From contig JAGFCA010000095.1 of assembly GCA_022394755.1 (NCBI GenBank), forward strand, positions 1-64,000: a stretch of 64,000 bases of DNA. The letters are read 5' to 3'. A model generated the notes under the pieces. The model saw only the letters and a list, made by a program, of their open reading frames with translations. It ran no database searches and was not told the origin of the DNA. Below are positions 18,597 through 26,772 of the stretch, piece after piece. Source of the DNA: Candidatus Poribacteria bacterium (lineage in GTDB: Bacteria; Poribacteria; WGA-4E; WGA-3G). The stretch's first letter is position 1; every line of letters begins with the position of its first letter. A program made the position numbers and the translations under genes.

Positions 18597-19535
18597 TTAA
18601 GATTGTGAAAGAAGATTAAGCATGATTGCTTTCATGCTATGGAGACGATTCTCAGACTGTTCAAAGATAACTGAACGAGGGTCATCCATTAGATCTCCAT
18701 GTATTTCATAGCCACGATGGGCAGGTAGACAATGCATAATTCGGCAGTCAATACCATTAAGAAGAGTAGAGTTCAGTTGATATGGCATCATCATGTCAAT
18801 ACGTCGTTTTCGTTCACTTGCAAAATCGGGATCAGTAAAGAATTCCATATCAACCCAAGTATCGGTATAAACGACATCACATTCATTTATTATCTCTTGT
18901 AATTTTTGTATATTATCAAGGGATTCAGTGTCAACAGGTTTATAGCAACCCTTCTGTTCAGCTTCTGACAATAAGTCCTTATCAATAGCAGCAGGATTTT
19001 TTTCAGGTGCAATAACTGTTACTTCTAATCCAAGCTTGCTTCCAGCAGCAATGAGTGAGTTGCATACATTATTGTGAACACCTACAAAACAGACTTTCAC
19101 ACCATCCAATCTACCTAGATGTTCCTGAATTGTCATTAGGTCTCCAACTGCCTGGGTTGGATGATATTTATCGCAACAGCCATTAATGATTGGTACAGTT
19201 GCTGCATTGGCAGCATCTAACATATCATCATGCTTCAAAAATCTGGCTAAAATAATATCTACATACGCTGATAAAACTCGAATTTCATCACTTAGATCCG
19301 CAATACCGAAGTTTGTTGATCTCCAATCCAGATATTGTGCATGTCCACCGAGTTGTACGATACCAATTTCACCTGCACAACGTGTGCGTGTTGATGTTTT
19401 TTGAAATAGGAGTCCCAGACTTAACGCCTCGGCTGAGTGTCTGTATTTTTCAGGATGGTTCTTGATCTTAAGACATTCGTCTACGGTTTCTTGTAGTTGT
19501 GTGTTTGTCCAATCTTTTAACGTTACCAAATGCAT
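18597..19535 (-). CDS. argF: Ornithine carbamoyltransferase-like enzyme with altered SMG loop
   Basis: The 312-residue product has the carbamoyl-phosphate site FQKTSTRTR, the HPTQ motif, and the HCLPAHRGYE block of ornithine carbamoyltransferases, which make citrulline. The ornithine-binding loop, normally D-V-W-V-S-M-G, reads TDTWVDMEFF, replacing the Ser and Gly with Asp and Glu. The true amino acceptor may therefore differ from ornithine. The ATG at 19535 is chosen for the GGAG six bases upstream, over a GTG at 19547. A consensus promoter lies upstream, and thrC follows on the same strand. Confidence 0.75.
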   Translation of the reverse strand: MHLVTLKDWTNTQLQETVDECLKIKNHPEKYRHSAEALSLGLLFQKTSTRTRCAGEIGIVQLGGHAQYLDWRSTNFGIADLSDEIRVLSAYVDIILARFLKHDDMLDAANAATVPIINGCCDKYHPTQAVGDLMTIQEHLGRLDGVKVCFVGVHNNVCNSLIAAGSKLGLEVTVIAPEKNPAAIDKDLLSEAEQKGCYKPVDTESLDNIQKLQEIINECDVVYTDTWVDMEFFTDPDFASERKRRIDMMMPYQLNSTLLNGIDCRIMHCLPAHRGYEIHGDLMDDPRSVIFEQSENRLHSMKAIMLNLLSQS

Positions 19536-19596
19536 ATACATCTCCACTACCAGTATATTCCCATTTATATACGATTATCCATAATAAGAAACGGTT

Positions 19597-19625
19597 ATTA
19601 TAATCGATTATCCTATGGTTGTCAA
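19597..19625 (-). promoter_or_regulatory. Consensus sigma-70 promoter for the carbamoyltransferase
   Basis: Reading the minus strand, TTGACA (19625-19620) and TATAAT (19602-19597) are separated by exactly 17 bases. An inverted repeat ATAATAA (19581-19587) with TTATTAT (19595-19601) overlaps the -10, and CGATTATCC occurs twice (19572-19580 and 19605-19613). These are candidate operator sites. Confidence 0.75.
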
Positions 19626-19776
19626 CTGAAATCTAATCCGCGGGTATGTAAAGAATTTGTCACTATAAGTGTTTTTGTGTTTGAATCTCGGATTGGATTA
19701 GTTTTCAGTTTGAATTTTCGTGAATGAGTTATTTTTCTGAACCGTGGCTTAGTGTTCTGTGTCAATGTTTTTTCTA

Positions 19777-19854
19777 CACACCTTTCGCTCCTCTGGAGCT
19801 TGCATCTTTGTTAGTCTGGTGTTTCAACACACCTTTTGCTCCTCTGGATCTTGC
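19777..19854. repeat. Two 27-base direct repeats, period 51
   Basis: Copies at 19777-19803 and 19828-19854 agree at 25 of 27 positions and share the core GCTCCTCTGGA. Their origin is unknown; they could be remnants of a dispersed element or binding sites upstream of lpdA. Confidence 0.55.
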
Positions 19855-19976
19855 GGAAATACAAGGTGTCAGGATTTGGAGATCCCTCCTACAAAGAGCA
19901 GAATTCTTAGATTTATGCCTATGAATCAAGACAGTGCTGTAGACATTTTCTGATACACTGTTGTAAGGTGACAAAA

Positions 19977-20034
19977 ACTTTACACACACCTGTGAAGTGT
20001 ACTGTTTGACAAGCTCCAATTCGTGTGTTAAAAT
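19977..20034 (+). promoter_or_regulatory. lpdA promoter with upstream dyad
   Basis: TTGACA (20006-20011) and TAAAAT (20029-20034) are 17 bases apart. The dyad ACTTTACA (19977-19984) with TGTGAAGT (19991-19998), one G-U pair, ends eight bases before the -35. It is a candidate regulator site. Confidence 0.65.
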
Positions 20035-20061
20035 ACACTTCATTTGAGTATAGGAGTCATT

Positions 20062-21438
20062 ATGTCTGAGTATGATGTTGGAATTATTGGTGGAGGACCT
20101 GGGGGGTATGTTGCCGCTATCAAAGCTGCACAATTGGGTGGTTCCGTTTGCCTGATAGAGAAAGATGAATTAGGTGGGACATGTTTAAATAGAGGGTGTA
20201 TACCGACTAAGACGCTTTATTCAGTAGCTCACCTCGCTGAACAGGTCCATAATTCACAAACACTTAATATTCAGAGTGTATCCGTTGATTATGCAAAAAC
20301 ATTAGAACATAAAACCCAGGTGATTGAGAAGTTGAAGGGTGGGATAGCACAACTTCTTAAGGTAAATAAAATAAAAACATTGAATGGTACGGCAACACTT
20401 TCAAATAAGAATACAATTGAAATTGAAAAAAGCGATGGTACCAGTGAACAAATATCTGTTAAGAATGTCATCATTGCCACTGGATCTAAACCTGCTGACC
20501 TACCCACCTTTGAAATTGATGAAATTGATGTCCTCACAACAACAGGAATTTTGAATTTGACTGAAATACCTGACAGTCTATTGATTGTCGGTGGAGGTGT
20601 TTCTGGATGTGAATTTGCCTCTATATTTAGTGCGCTTGGATGTGAAGTGACCGTTGTGGAATTGCTTCCTACTATCTTGACGACGGAAGATGTTCAGGTG
20701 ATCCGTCATATTCAATTATTTATGAAGCGAAAAGGTATTAAATTCCATACTGAAGCAAAAATAACAGACATTACTAAATCTGAATCTGGTGTTGTAGCCA
20801 CACTTGATTCTGGTGATGAACTTACAGCACAAAAGTTATTGGTTTCGATCGGCAGAAGTTACAATTCTGAAGGATTAGGATTAGAAAAGGTAGGCGTTCG
20901 TACGGAAGATGGTAAGATTCTTGTGAATGAAAAGATGGAGACAAACATACCGGGGATTTATGCTGTTGGTGATGTTGCAAGTCGTTATCTTTTAGCACAT
21001 GTAGCATCTGCAGAAGGTAAAGTTGCAGCACAAAACTGTATGGGAAAATCCACTGAGATGGACTATCAAGTCATCCCGTGGTGTGTGTTTACTATACCTG
21101 AAATTGGTCATGTTGGTATGACAGAAAAAGAAGCAACAGATGAGGGGTATGATGTTAAAGTAGGTAGATTTCCGTATGGAGCCAGTGGTATGGCACTCGG
21201 TATGTCAGAATCGGATGGGTTCGTTAAAACTGTTGCGGATGCAGATAGTGGTGATATTCTCGGAGCACATATTGTTGGTACACATGCTTCTACCTTGATT
21301 CATGAAGCTGCAGTTGCTATTCGTGTTGGTGCATCAGCGAAAGATATTGCACATACTGTACATGCCCATCCTACATTATCAGAAATGGTTATGGAATCCG
21401 CTGAAGCTGCTTATGACCGTGCTATACATGTGTTATAA
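20062..21438 (+). CDS. lpdA: Dihydrolipoyl dehydrogenase (E3)
   Basis: This FAD-dependent enzyme reoxidises dihydrolipoamide in 2-oxo-acid dehydrogenase or glycine-cleavage complexes. The 458-residue product has the N-terminal FAD motif GIIGGGPGGYVAA, the redox disulfide in GGTCLNRGCIPTK, an NAD-binding GGGVSGCEFA, and the C-terminal HAHPTLSE motif with the catalytic His-Glu pair. The start is ATG at 20062, with TAGGAG upstream. No E1, E2 or lipoyl-protein gene is adjacent, so it probably serves several complexes in trans. A truncated PIN-domain frame follows directly after the stop. Confidence 0.92.
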   Translation: MSEYDVGIIGGGPGGYVAAIKAAQLGGSVCLIEKDELGGTCLNRGCIPTKTLYSVAHLAEQVHNSQTLNIQSVSVDYAKTLEHKTQVIEKLKGGIAQLLKVNKIKTLNGTATLSNKNTIEIEKSDGTSEQISVKNVIIATGSKPADLPTFEIDEIDVLTTTGILNLTEIPDSLLIVGGGVSGCEFASIFSALGCEVTVVELLPTILTTEDVQVIRHIQLFMKRKGIKFHTEAKITDITKSESGVVATLDSGDELTAQKLLVSIGRSYNSEGLGLEKVGVRTEDGKILVNEKMETNIPGIYAVGDVASRYLLAHVASAEGKVAAQNCMGKSTEMDYQVIPWCVFTIPEIGHVGMTEKEATDEGYDVKVGRFPYGASGMALGMSESDGFVKTVADADSGDILGAHIVGTHASTLIHEAAVAIRVGASAKDIAHTVHAHPTLSEMVMESAEAAYDRAIHVL

Positions 21439-21729
21439 GGTAAAATATACAATTGGAGAGATAGTGCAGGTTTTGAAACAGTTGCCCAAGGTATTTCAGT
21501 ATCTATCAAGATAATTATTGACTATTGTACCCAGATCGACAGTGGTCTTGAGACAATAAATGTTACAGATATAATGGAACATTACTCAGATGGTGGTTTG
21601 GACTTTAATGATCAGATAATTGCAGAAATTTGTAAGGAAAATGGGTTAATATTGGTAACACATGATGGTGATTTTAAATCTCAAGACATCACTATATTGA
21701 CCGATAATAATTATTTACTATCTATATAA
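21439..21729 (+). pseudogene. PIN-domain toxin remnant, N-terminal half missing
   Basis: Directly after the lpdA stop, the same frame stays open for about 96 codons until TAA at 21727. It has no start codon except an internal ATG at 21574. The tail reads YSDGGLDFNDQIIAEICKEN then GLILVTHDGDF, the C-terminal signature of a VapC-like PIN endoribonuclease with its later acidic residues. The N-terminal part carrying the first catalytic Asp is absent. No antitoxin gene is seen. I interpret this as a decayed toxin-antitoxin module. Confidence 0.6.
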
Positions 21730-21770
21730 TAATCATTAAGTCTATTTCTAACTCAAATTAAATATATTTA

Positions 21771-22478
21771 TTAATTTTTTTCATTCATTATCCTCTCACC
21801 TGCTATTTTTACATACTTATCATCTAAGTCGCAGCCTGCGAATTGACGAAAATTTCTTAGTGCAGCAACCCCTGTCGTTCCAGATCCGAGGAATGGATCT
21901 ACGACCAAATCCCCTGTGTTACTATGTTTCCGTACTAATTCTTCAAATAACAATAAAGGTTTTTGGGTTGGATGTAGCCTATTTCCATTGTGCCGAGGGA
22001 TAGGATATTCATATATACCAGAATCATATTTGCTATTGAATGTAGGTTTCCCCACCTTAACACCAGCTACTGCCATTTCACGACTGTTTGATAGATAAGT
22101 TGATCTCATATTGAGAGGAACAGGATTGGTTTTTTGCCAAATGATTAACCTAATCATTTTGAAACCAGCAGCTTCCATCGCTTCCTTTAATTTTCCTATT
22201 TTCCAAATATCATACCAGACAATAGCAGTTCCCCCTTGACGTAGGGAATCATAGAAGGATTTTGCCATAACCTGTAGATTGACTTCAGTTTGATCCCACT
22301 GTCCAAAATCCATACTTACAGCAAATCTTTTTTCTCCATTTATTACCGCTGAAAATCCAGTCTTTTTACTGATACAGTAGGGCGGATCCGTCAAGATCAA
22401 ATCAACGGATTTCTTTGGAAAGGTTGTCATAAAGTCTTGATAGTCAGCATTTTCAATACGATAGTCGTGCGGTATCAT
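21771..22478 (-). CDS. Orphan DNA methyltransferase (N6-adenine or N4-cytosine)
   Basis: The 235-residue product has motif IV DPPY (LILTDPPYCIS) near the N-terminus and motif I (DPFLGSGTTG) near the C-terminus, the circularly arranged beta-class order. An HPTQKP block precedes the AdoMet pocket. Such enzymes methylate a short DNA recognition sequence. No restriction endonuclease gene is adjacent, so it appears solitary. An AAGG lies near the ATG, and a perfect inverted repeat sits 13 bases upstream. The target sequence cannot be inferred from the protein alone. Confidence 0.85.
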   Translation of the reverse strand: MIPHDYRIENADYQDFMTTFPKKSVDLILTDPPYCISKKTGFSAVINGEKRFAVSMDFGQWDQTEVNLQVMAKSFYDSLRQGGTAIVWYDIWKIGKLKEAMEAAGFKMIRLIIWQKTNPVPLNMRSTYLSNSREMAVAGVKVGKPTFNSKYDSGIYEYPIPRHNGNRLHPTQKPLLLFEELVRKHSNTGDLVVDPFLGSGTTGVAALRNFRQFAGCDLDDKYVKIAGERIMNEKN

Positions 22479-22490
22479 TACAATAACCTT

Positions 22491-22508
22491 AATTAACGGG
22501 CGTTAATT
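22491..22508. promoter_or_regulatory. Inverted repeat upstream of the methyltransferase
   Basis: AATTAACG (22491-22498) and CGTTAATT (22501-22508) form a perfect 8-base dyad with a GG spacer, ending 13 bases from the methyltransferase start codon. It could be an operator or autoregulatory site. Confidence 0.45.
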
Positions 22509-22691
22509 CGTTAGATACTTGTATTTTAGCATAGGTACATATATTCATTCCAGTACATTTTTAATTGTATGAATCAACCTAACCTATCAAAAAGTTTGTA
22601 TCATTTAGATTATGATGTATGATTTATGAGTTTAGTGGGTTTATGATATTATGAATAGTCTTGAAAATAATAGGCAAATCTTATAGATAGT

Positions 22692-23597
22692 TCAAAAGTT
22701 AGCTATTGCTTTTAGTTCCTGGTATCTATTTTCTATTTCGTCTGAGGTAACCGTCTTATGTCGATTAATTGTAAAATCTTCAATGTTGAATGATGCTATA
22801 ACCGTACCATAAATCATTGCTTTTCGAATTGTGGATTCTGATGTATCGCCAACTGATGCGAGATAACCGATGAAACCTCCAGCAAAACAATCCCCTGCTC
22901 CAGTTGGGTCAGCTACATCTGTCAAGGGATAAGCAGGAGCACTGAAAAATGAGGAGTCTGTTACACTGATTGCACCATGTTCACCTTTTTTAATTATAAC
23001 ACGTTCTGGTCCATTGTTGAGTATTAAGTGTGCAGCTTTAATTAGATTTGATTCCCCGGTTAATAGTCTCGCTTCGCTGTCATTGAGAATAAGGATATCT
23101 ACTTTTTCTATTGTTTTATCTAATGCTTCACGTTCTTCATTTATCCAGAAATCCATCGTGTCACATACAATCAGTTTAGGGTTTGTAGATTGTTCTATTA
23201 TATCCAATTGTAACTGTGGAGGGTCATTTGCCAAGAATATATATTGGGTTTCCTTGTAAGATTCAGGTAAAATTGGATGAAAGTCAAGAACAACATTTAA
23301 CTCGGTAAACAGGGTATCACGGACATTGAAGTCCTTAGAGTATCTACCACCCCATCGGAATGACTTTCCGTTTTCTACCCGTCTGAGTCCTTCAAGGTCT
23401 ACACCATGTTGCTTTAAGATATCTGTATAATTTTGTGGAAAATCATCACCCACAACACTTACAAGTCGAATCGTGTCATCAAAAAAACTCGCAGCGACTG
23501 CTGCATACATCCCAGAACCCCCTAAAACATCTTCAACTCTATTTTGAGGAGTTTCCACAGTGTCTAATGTAACAGTTCCGAGTACTAAGACTCCCAT
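22692..23597 (-). CDS. PfkB-family sugar or nucleoside kinase
   Basis: The 301-residue product has the ribokinase-fold signatures: the N-terminal GGSGMYAAVAAS glycine motif and the C-terminal DPTGAGDCFAGGFIGYLA with the catalytic Asp and anion hole. Substrate cannot be read from sequence. The neighbouring methyl-cycle genes (ahcY and metK) produce adenosine, so an adenosine-kinase role is a reasonable guess, unproven. The ATG at 23597 has TTGGAG upstream; an in-frame TTG at 23609 is less likely. A terminator separates it from the ahcY operon, so it is transcribed independently. Confidence 0.75.
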   Translation of the reverse strand: MGVLVLGTVTLDTVETPQNRVEDVLGGSGMYAAVAASFFDDTIRLVSVVGDDFPQNYTDILKQHGVDLEGLRRVENGKSFRWGGRYSKDFNVRDTLFTELNVVLDFHPILPESYKETQYIFLANDPPQLQLDIIEQSTNPKLIVCDTMDFWINEEREALDKTIEKVDILILNDSEARLLTGESNLIKAAHLILNNGPERVIIKKGEHGAISVTDSSFFSAPAYPLTDVADPTGAGDCFAGGFIGYLASVGDTSESTIRKAMIYGTVIASFNIEDFTINRHKTVTSDEIENRYQELKAIANF

Positions 23598-23609
23598 CTT
23601 TTGCTCCAA

Positions 23610-23650
23610 TAGTTGTTAGTTCATAGTTGTTAGTTATCAGTTATAGTTAT
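23610..23650. repeat. Short tandem repeats of a TAGTTA-type unit
   Basis: The stretch upstream of the PfkB gene repeats variants of GTTGTTAGTT and TATAGTTAT (for example GTTGTTAGTT twice within 25 bases). It is low-complexity and of unknown role. Confidence 0.5.
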
Positions 23651-23801
23651 GGTATCCATAACTTAGATTTACCGAAGCGAGTTTTATCGTCAAATCCGGG
23701 CTTAGTAAACTGTTAGTTTATACTCAATACAAACCACAAACCGATAATTACGTCGGATCTAATATCATTTCTATAAGAGTTAGTAAAGAATTCATCTGCA
23801 C

Positions 23802-23831
23802 AAAAACAACGTCGAGATAAATCCCGACGTT
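23802..23831 (-). terminator. Rho-independent terminator of the metK-ahcY operon
   Basis: On the minus strand an 11-base stem, AACGTCGGGAT with ATCTCGACGTT (one G-U pair), is followed by GTTTTTG. It lies 36 bases after the stop of the small membrane protein gene. Confidence 0.75.
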
Positions 23832-23866
23832 ATACAATATTAACAATAGTTTTTGTATAATGCAGA

Positions 23867-24097
23867 TTAAAACCCACCAGGACGATTTTTATTTTCTCGG
23901 ACTGCGTGGATGATACGACGTAAACGTCTTACCAAAATAGTACATAACACAATGAGTAAAGGATACTGTAAGAAACGGAGGAATGAAGCGATTGTAGGTG
24001 AAAACTCAACCTTTCCTGATTGTGCTAACCATACAGGTAGAAAGAGTATTACAATAATCAGTAGTATTATACTTTCAATAACCTCTGGTTTTTTCAC
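23867..24097 (-). CDS. Small two-helix membrane protein
   Basis: A 76-residue protein with hydrophobic segments at about residues 8-24 and 44-60 and a strongly basic C-terminus (RRLRRIIHAVRENKNRPGG). The GTG at 24097 is preferred because CGAGGA lies just upstream; a TTG at 24118 is the alternative. It follows ahcY by 79 bases on the same strand and ends before a strong terminator, so it is probably the last gene of the metK-ahcY operon. Function is unknown. Confidence 0.55.
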   Translation of the reverse strand: MKKPEVIESIILLIIVILFLPVWLAQSGKVEFSPTIASFLRFLQYPLLIVLCTILVRRLRRIIHAVRENKNRPGGF

Positions 24098-24176
24098 AGG
24101 TTTTCCTCGGTAAAACAACGTATGGACAATTAGTAATTATCTACTTATACAGTCAAATTACAAAAGTGCGATAATC

Positions 24177-25439
24177 CTATGTTCCCATTTCCCATGAATT
24201 TAGGTATTTTTCTTGCTCATCAGTCAGGGTGTCAATTTCAATACCAAATGCCTCTAATTTTAACCTTGCGACCTCATTATCAATTGATTCTGGTACAACA
24301 TAAACCTGATTTTTTAATTTATCTTGATTTTGAGCGATATATTCAAGAGATAATGCCTGATTTGCAAAACTCATATCCATTACACTTGCCGGATGTCCTT
24401 CTGCTGATGCCAAGTTGACTAAACGTCCTTCACCGATAAGATATACTGTCCGTCCATTTCTTAGCGTGTATGATTCCACAAATTCTCGTGCAGTTGATTG
24501 TTCTGTAGATAGTTTTTCAAGAGCGGGAATGTCTATCTCAACATTGAAATGTCCGGAATTTGCAATTATTGCGCCATCTTTCATAGCCTCAAAATGTTCT
24601 TTTCTTAATACGTGAATATCACCAGTCAATGTGATGATAAGATCTGCTTCTTCCACGGCATCCTGCATTGTCATTACTCTTAATCCATCCATTACAGCTT
24701 CTAATGCCTTCAATGGTGTAACCTCTGTGACAATGACGTTCGCGCCTAACCCTCTTGCCCGATTCGCAACACCTCTACCGCACCATCCATAACCTGCAAT
24801 AACAACCGTACTACCAGCAATTAATAAGTTCGTAGCCCGTATGATTCCATCTAACGTACTTTGACCAGTACCGTATCTATTATCAAAGAAGTGTTTTGTG
24901 TTAGCATCATTAACAGCAATAATAGGGTATTTCAAAACACCATCAGCAGCCATACTTTTGAGTCTAATAACCCCTGTGGTTGTTTCTTCTGTTCCTGCAA
25001 CGATGTTTTCAACAAGTGCAGGGTTTGTTTCCTCTGAATGTAAAAGCGATACTAAATCAGCACCATCATCCATTGTAATATTCGACTCAGTTGCAAGAAC
25101 TGCATGTATATGTTTGTAATATGTTTCTGTATCCTCACCATTTATGGCAAAAACACCTATTTCGTCATTCACAACGAGAGAAGCGGCAACATCATCTTGT
25201 GTGCTTAGTGGATTAGAGGCACATAAAGCTAATTCTGCTCCGCCTGCTTTTAGAGTCTGCATAAGGTTTGCAGTTTCAGTTGTTACGTGTAAACATGCGG
25301 AAACCTTCATACCTTGCAAAGGTTGTTCGGTAATGAAACGTTCTCGTATTGAAGTTAGAACAGGCATAAAACGTTTTGCCCATTCAATTCTTTGATGTCC
25401 TGTAGTTGCAAGGTCAGTACTTTTTATATCGTAGTCCAT
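24177..25439 (-). CDS. ahcY: Adenosylhomocysteinase
   Basis: S-adenosylhomocysteine hydrolase, an NAD-dependent enzyme that removes the product of methylation reactions as adenosine and homocysteine. The 420-residue protein has the family blocks [25 protein letters not shown], the NAD motif [24 protein letters not shown] and the C-terminal [12 protein letters not shown]. It is the shorter form, lacking the 40-residue insertion common in other bacterial enzymes. It begins eight bases after the stop of metK, so the two genes form an operon. Confidence 0.93.
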   Translation of the reverse strand: MDYDIKSTDLATTGHQRIEWAKRFMPVLTSIRERFITEQPLQGMKVSACLHVTTETANLMQTLKAGGAELALCASNPLSTQDDVAASLVVNDEIGVFAINGEDTETYYKHIHAVLATESNITMDDGADLVSLLHSEETNPALVENIVAGTEETTTGVIRLKSMAADGVLKYPIIAVNDANTKHFFDNRYGTGQSTLDGIIRATNLLIAGSTVVIAGYGWCGRGVANRARGLGANVIVTEVTPLKALEAVMDGLRVMTMQDAVEEADLIITLTGDIHVLRKEHFEAMKDGAIIANSGHFNVEIDIPALEKLSTEQSTAREFVESYTLRNGRTVYLIGEGRLVNLASAEGHPASVMDMSFANQALSLEYIAQNQDKLKNQVYVVPESIDNEVARLKLEAFGIEIDTLTDEQEKYLNSWEMGT

Positions 25440-25447
25440 AGTCCTAA

Positions 25448-26575
25448 TTATCCTTTTATTCTATCCACATAATCTGTGTTTTCCCATGTGAATCCTGGTT
25501 CTGTTCTGCCAAAATGTCCATAGGCTGCTGTATTTCTATATATAGGTTTCCTTAAGTTCAATCTATCAATGATACCTGAAGGAGTTAAATCGAAATGTTC
25601 GTTAACCAATTGAGTTGCCTTTTCATCATCACCTGTGCCAAATGTATCTACCATAACTGACACTGGAGCGATTCTACCGATTGCGTATGCAATTTGAATT
25701 TCACACCTATCTGCTAAACCAGCGGCAACTAAATTCTTAGCAGCGTGTCTGGCAGCGTATGCAGCACTTCTATCAACTTTTGTTGGATCTTTTCCTGAGA
25801 ATGCCCCACCACCATGGCGTCCCATCCCACCATAAGTGTCAACAATAATTTTCCTACCTGTAAGTCCTGCATCTCCTTGTGGACCGCCAGTAACAAATCG
25901 ACCTGTCGGGTTAATGTGAAAGACAACATCTTGACTCATGAGGTTTTCTGGAATTACCGGTTTGATAACTTCGTCTATGATTCCATCTCTTAAATCTGTA
26001 TCTGATACATCGGGATCATGTTGTGATGAAACAACGATAGAGGTTACCCCAACAGGTTTATTATCAACATATTCGACAGTTACCTGTGATTTTCCATCAG
26101 GGCGGATGAATGTAAGGATATTCTCTTTACGAACTTGTGCTAAACGGTGTGTTAATTGGTGAGCTAATGTAATTGGAAGAGGCATTAATTCGGGTGTCTC
26201 GGTACAAGCGTACCCAAACATCATACCTTGGTCTCCTGCCCCACCAGGATTTACTCCCAGGGCAATATCAGGAGATTGTTTATCTACGGTGACTAAAACG
26301 GCACTATTCTCAGCATCAAAACCATACTCTGGATTATTGTATCCAATATCTGAAATAACTGTTCGGGCAATTTCTTGCAGGTTTGGACTTCCAGTTGTCG
26401 TAATTTCACCGGCAATAATTGCTAAGCCGGTTGTGACAAGAGTTTCACATGCAACCCTGCCCTGTGGATCTTCAGTAAATATAGCATCAAGAACAGCATC
26501 TGAAATTTGATCTGCGATTTTATCTGGATGTCCTTCCGTAACAGACTCAGAGGAAAATAAAAAATGACGGCTCAA
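25448..26575 (-). CDS. metK: S-adenosylmethionine synthetase
   Basis: This enzyme makes S-adenosylmethionine from methionine and ATP. The 375-residue protein begins [20 protein letters not shown] and includes [29 protein letters not shown] and [19 protein letters not shown]. The start is TTG at 26575, supported by AGGAG eight bases upstream; no alternative ATG gives the conserved N-terminus. It heads the metK-ahcY operon. No SAM riboswitch could be recognised upstream, although an imperfect hairpin lies between it and rpsA. Confidence 0.93.
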   Translation of the reverse strand: MSRHFLFSSESVTEGHPDKIADQISDAVLDAIFTEDPQGRVACETLVTTGLAIIAGEITTTGSPNLQEIARTVISDIGYNNPEYGFDAENSAVLVTVDKQSPDIALGVNPGGAGDQGMMFGYACTETPELMPLPITLAHQLTHRLAQVRKENILTFIRPDGKSQVTVEYVDNKPVGVTSIVVSSQHDPDVSDTDLRDGIIDEVIKPVIPENLMSQDVVFHINPTGRFVTGGPQGDAGLTGRKIIVDTYGGMGRHGGGAFSGKDPTKVDRSAAYAARHAAKNLVAAGLADRCEIQIAYAIGRIAPVSVMVDTFGTGDDEKATQLVNEHFDLTPSGIIDRLNLRKPIYRNTAAYGHFGRTEPGFTWENTDYVDRIKG

Positions 26576-26651
26576 TTCGGTTCTCCTGTATTCATAGATT
26601 GGTTTTTATTCAATTCTTGGAACATATAAAAATCCATAAATACGTGATAGA

Positions 26652-26696
26652 AGAGCACTCCTAAGCATAATGAGAAATTCTGCTCAGAAGTGCTCT
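26652..26696 (-). terminator. Imperfect hairpin between rpsA and metK
   Basis: AGAGCACTCCTAAGCA (26652-26667) pairs with TGCTCAGAAGTGCTCT (26681-26696) at 14 of 16 positions. It lies 77 bases after the rpsA stop. No strong T-run follows, so it may be a terminator or an attenuator before metK. Confidence 0.5.
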
Positions 26697-26772
26697 ATTG
26701 ACTAATAAAAACTATAATGTGTTTATCTCTGGTGGAATTACAGGTATAGAAAAGTAAATGAGACAAATAAGT

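Larger units (their letters stand above)
19536..20061. other. Divergent intergenic region
   Basis: The region between the carbamoyltransferase and lpdA holds both promoters, a 51-base-period repeat pair (19777-19854) and a dyad (19977-19998). Open frames here (for example 19774-20133 minus) overlap the promoter and are not called. Confidence 0.5.

Noticed and set aside
19774..20133. 119-codon minus-strand open frame over the lpdA promoter
   Set aside because: It overlaps the direct repeats, the lpdA promoter and the lpdA start, which explain the sequence better.
23610..23650. CRISPR-like repeat
   Set aside because: Units are shorter than 12 bases, irregular, and lack spacers; no cas gene is present anywhere in the window.
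26576..26772. SAM riboswitch before metK
   Set aside because: Only one imperfect hairpin is visible; no SAM-I, SAM-II or SAM-IV core could be traced.
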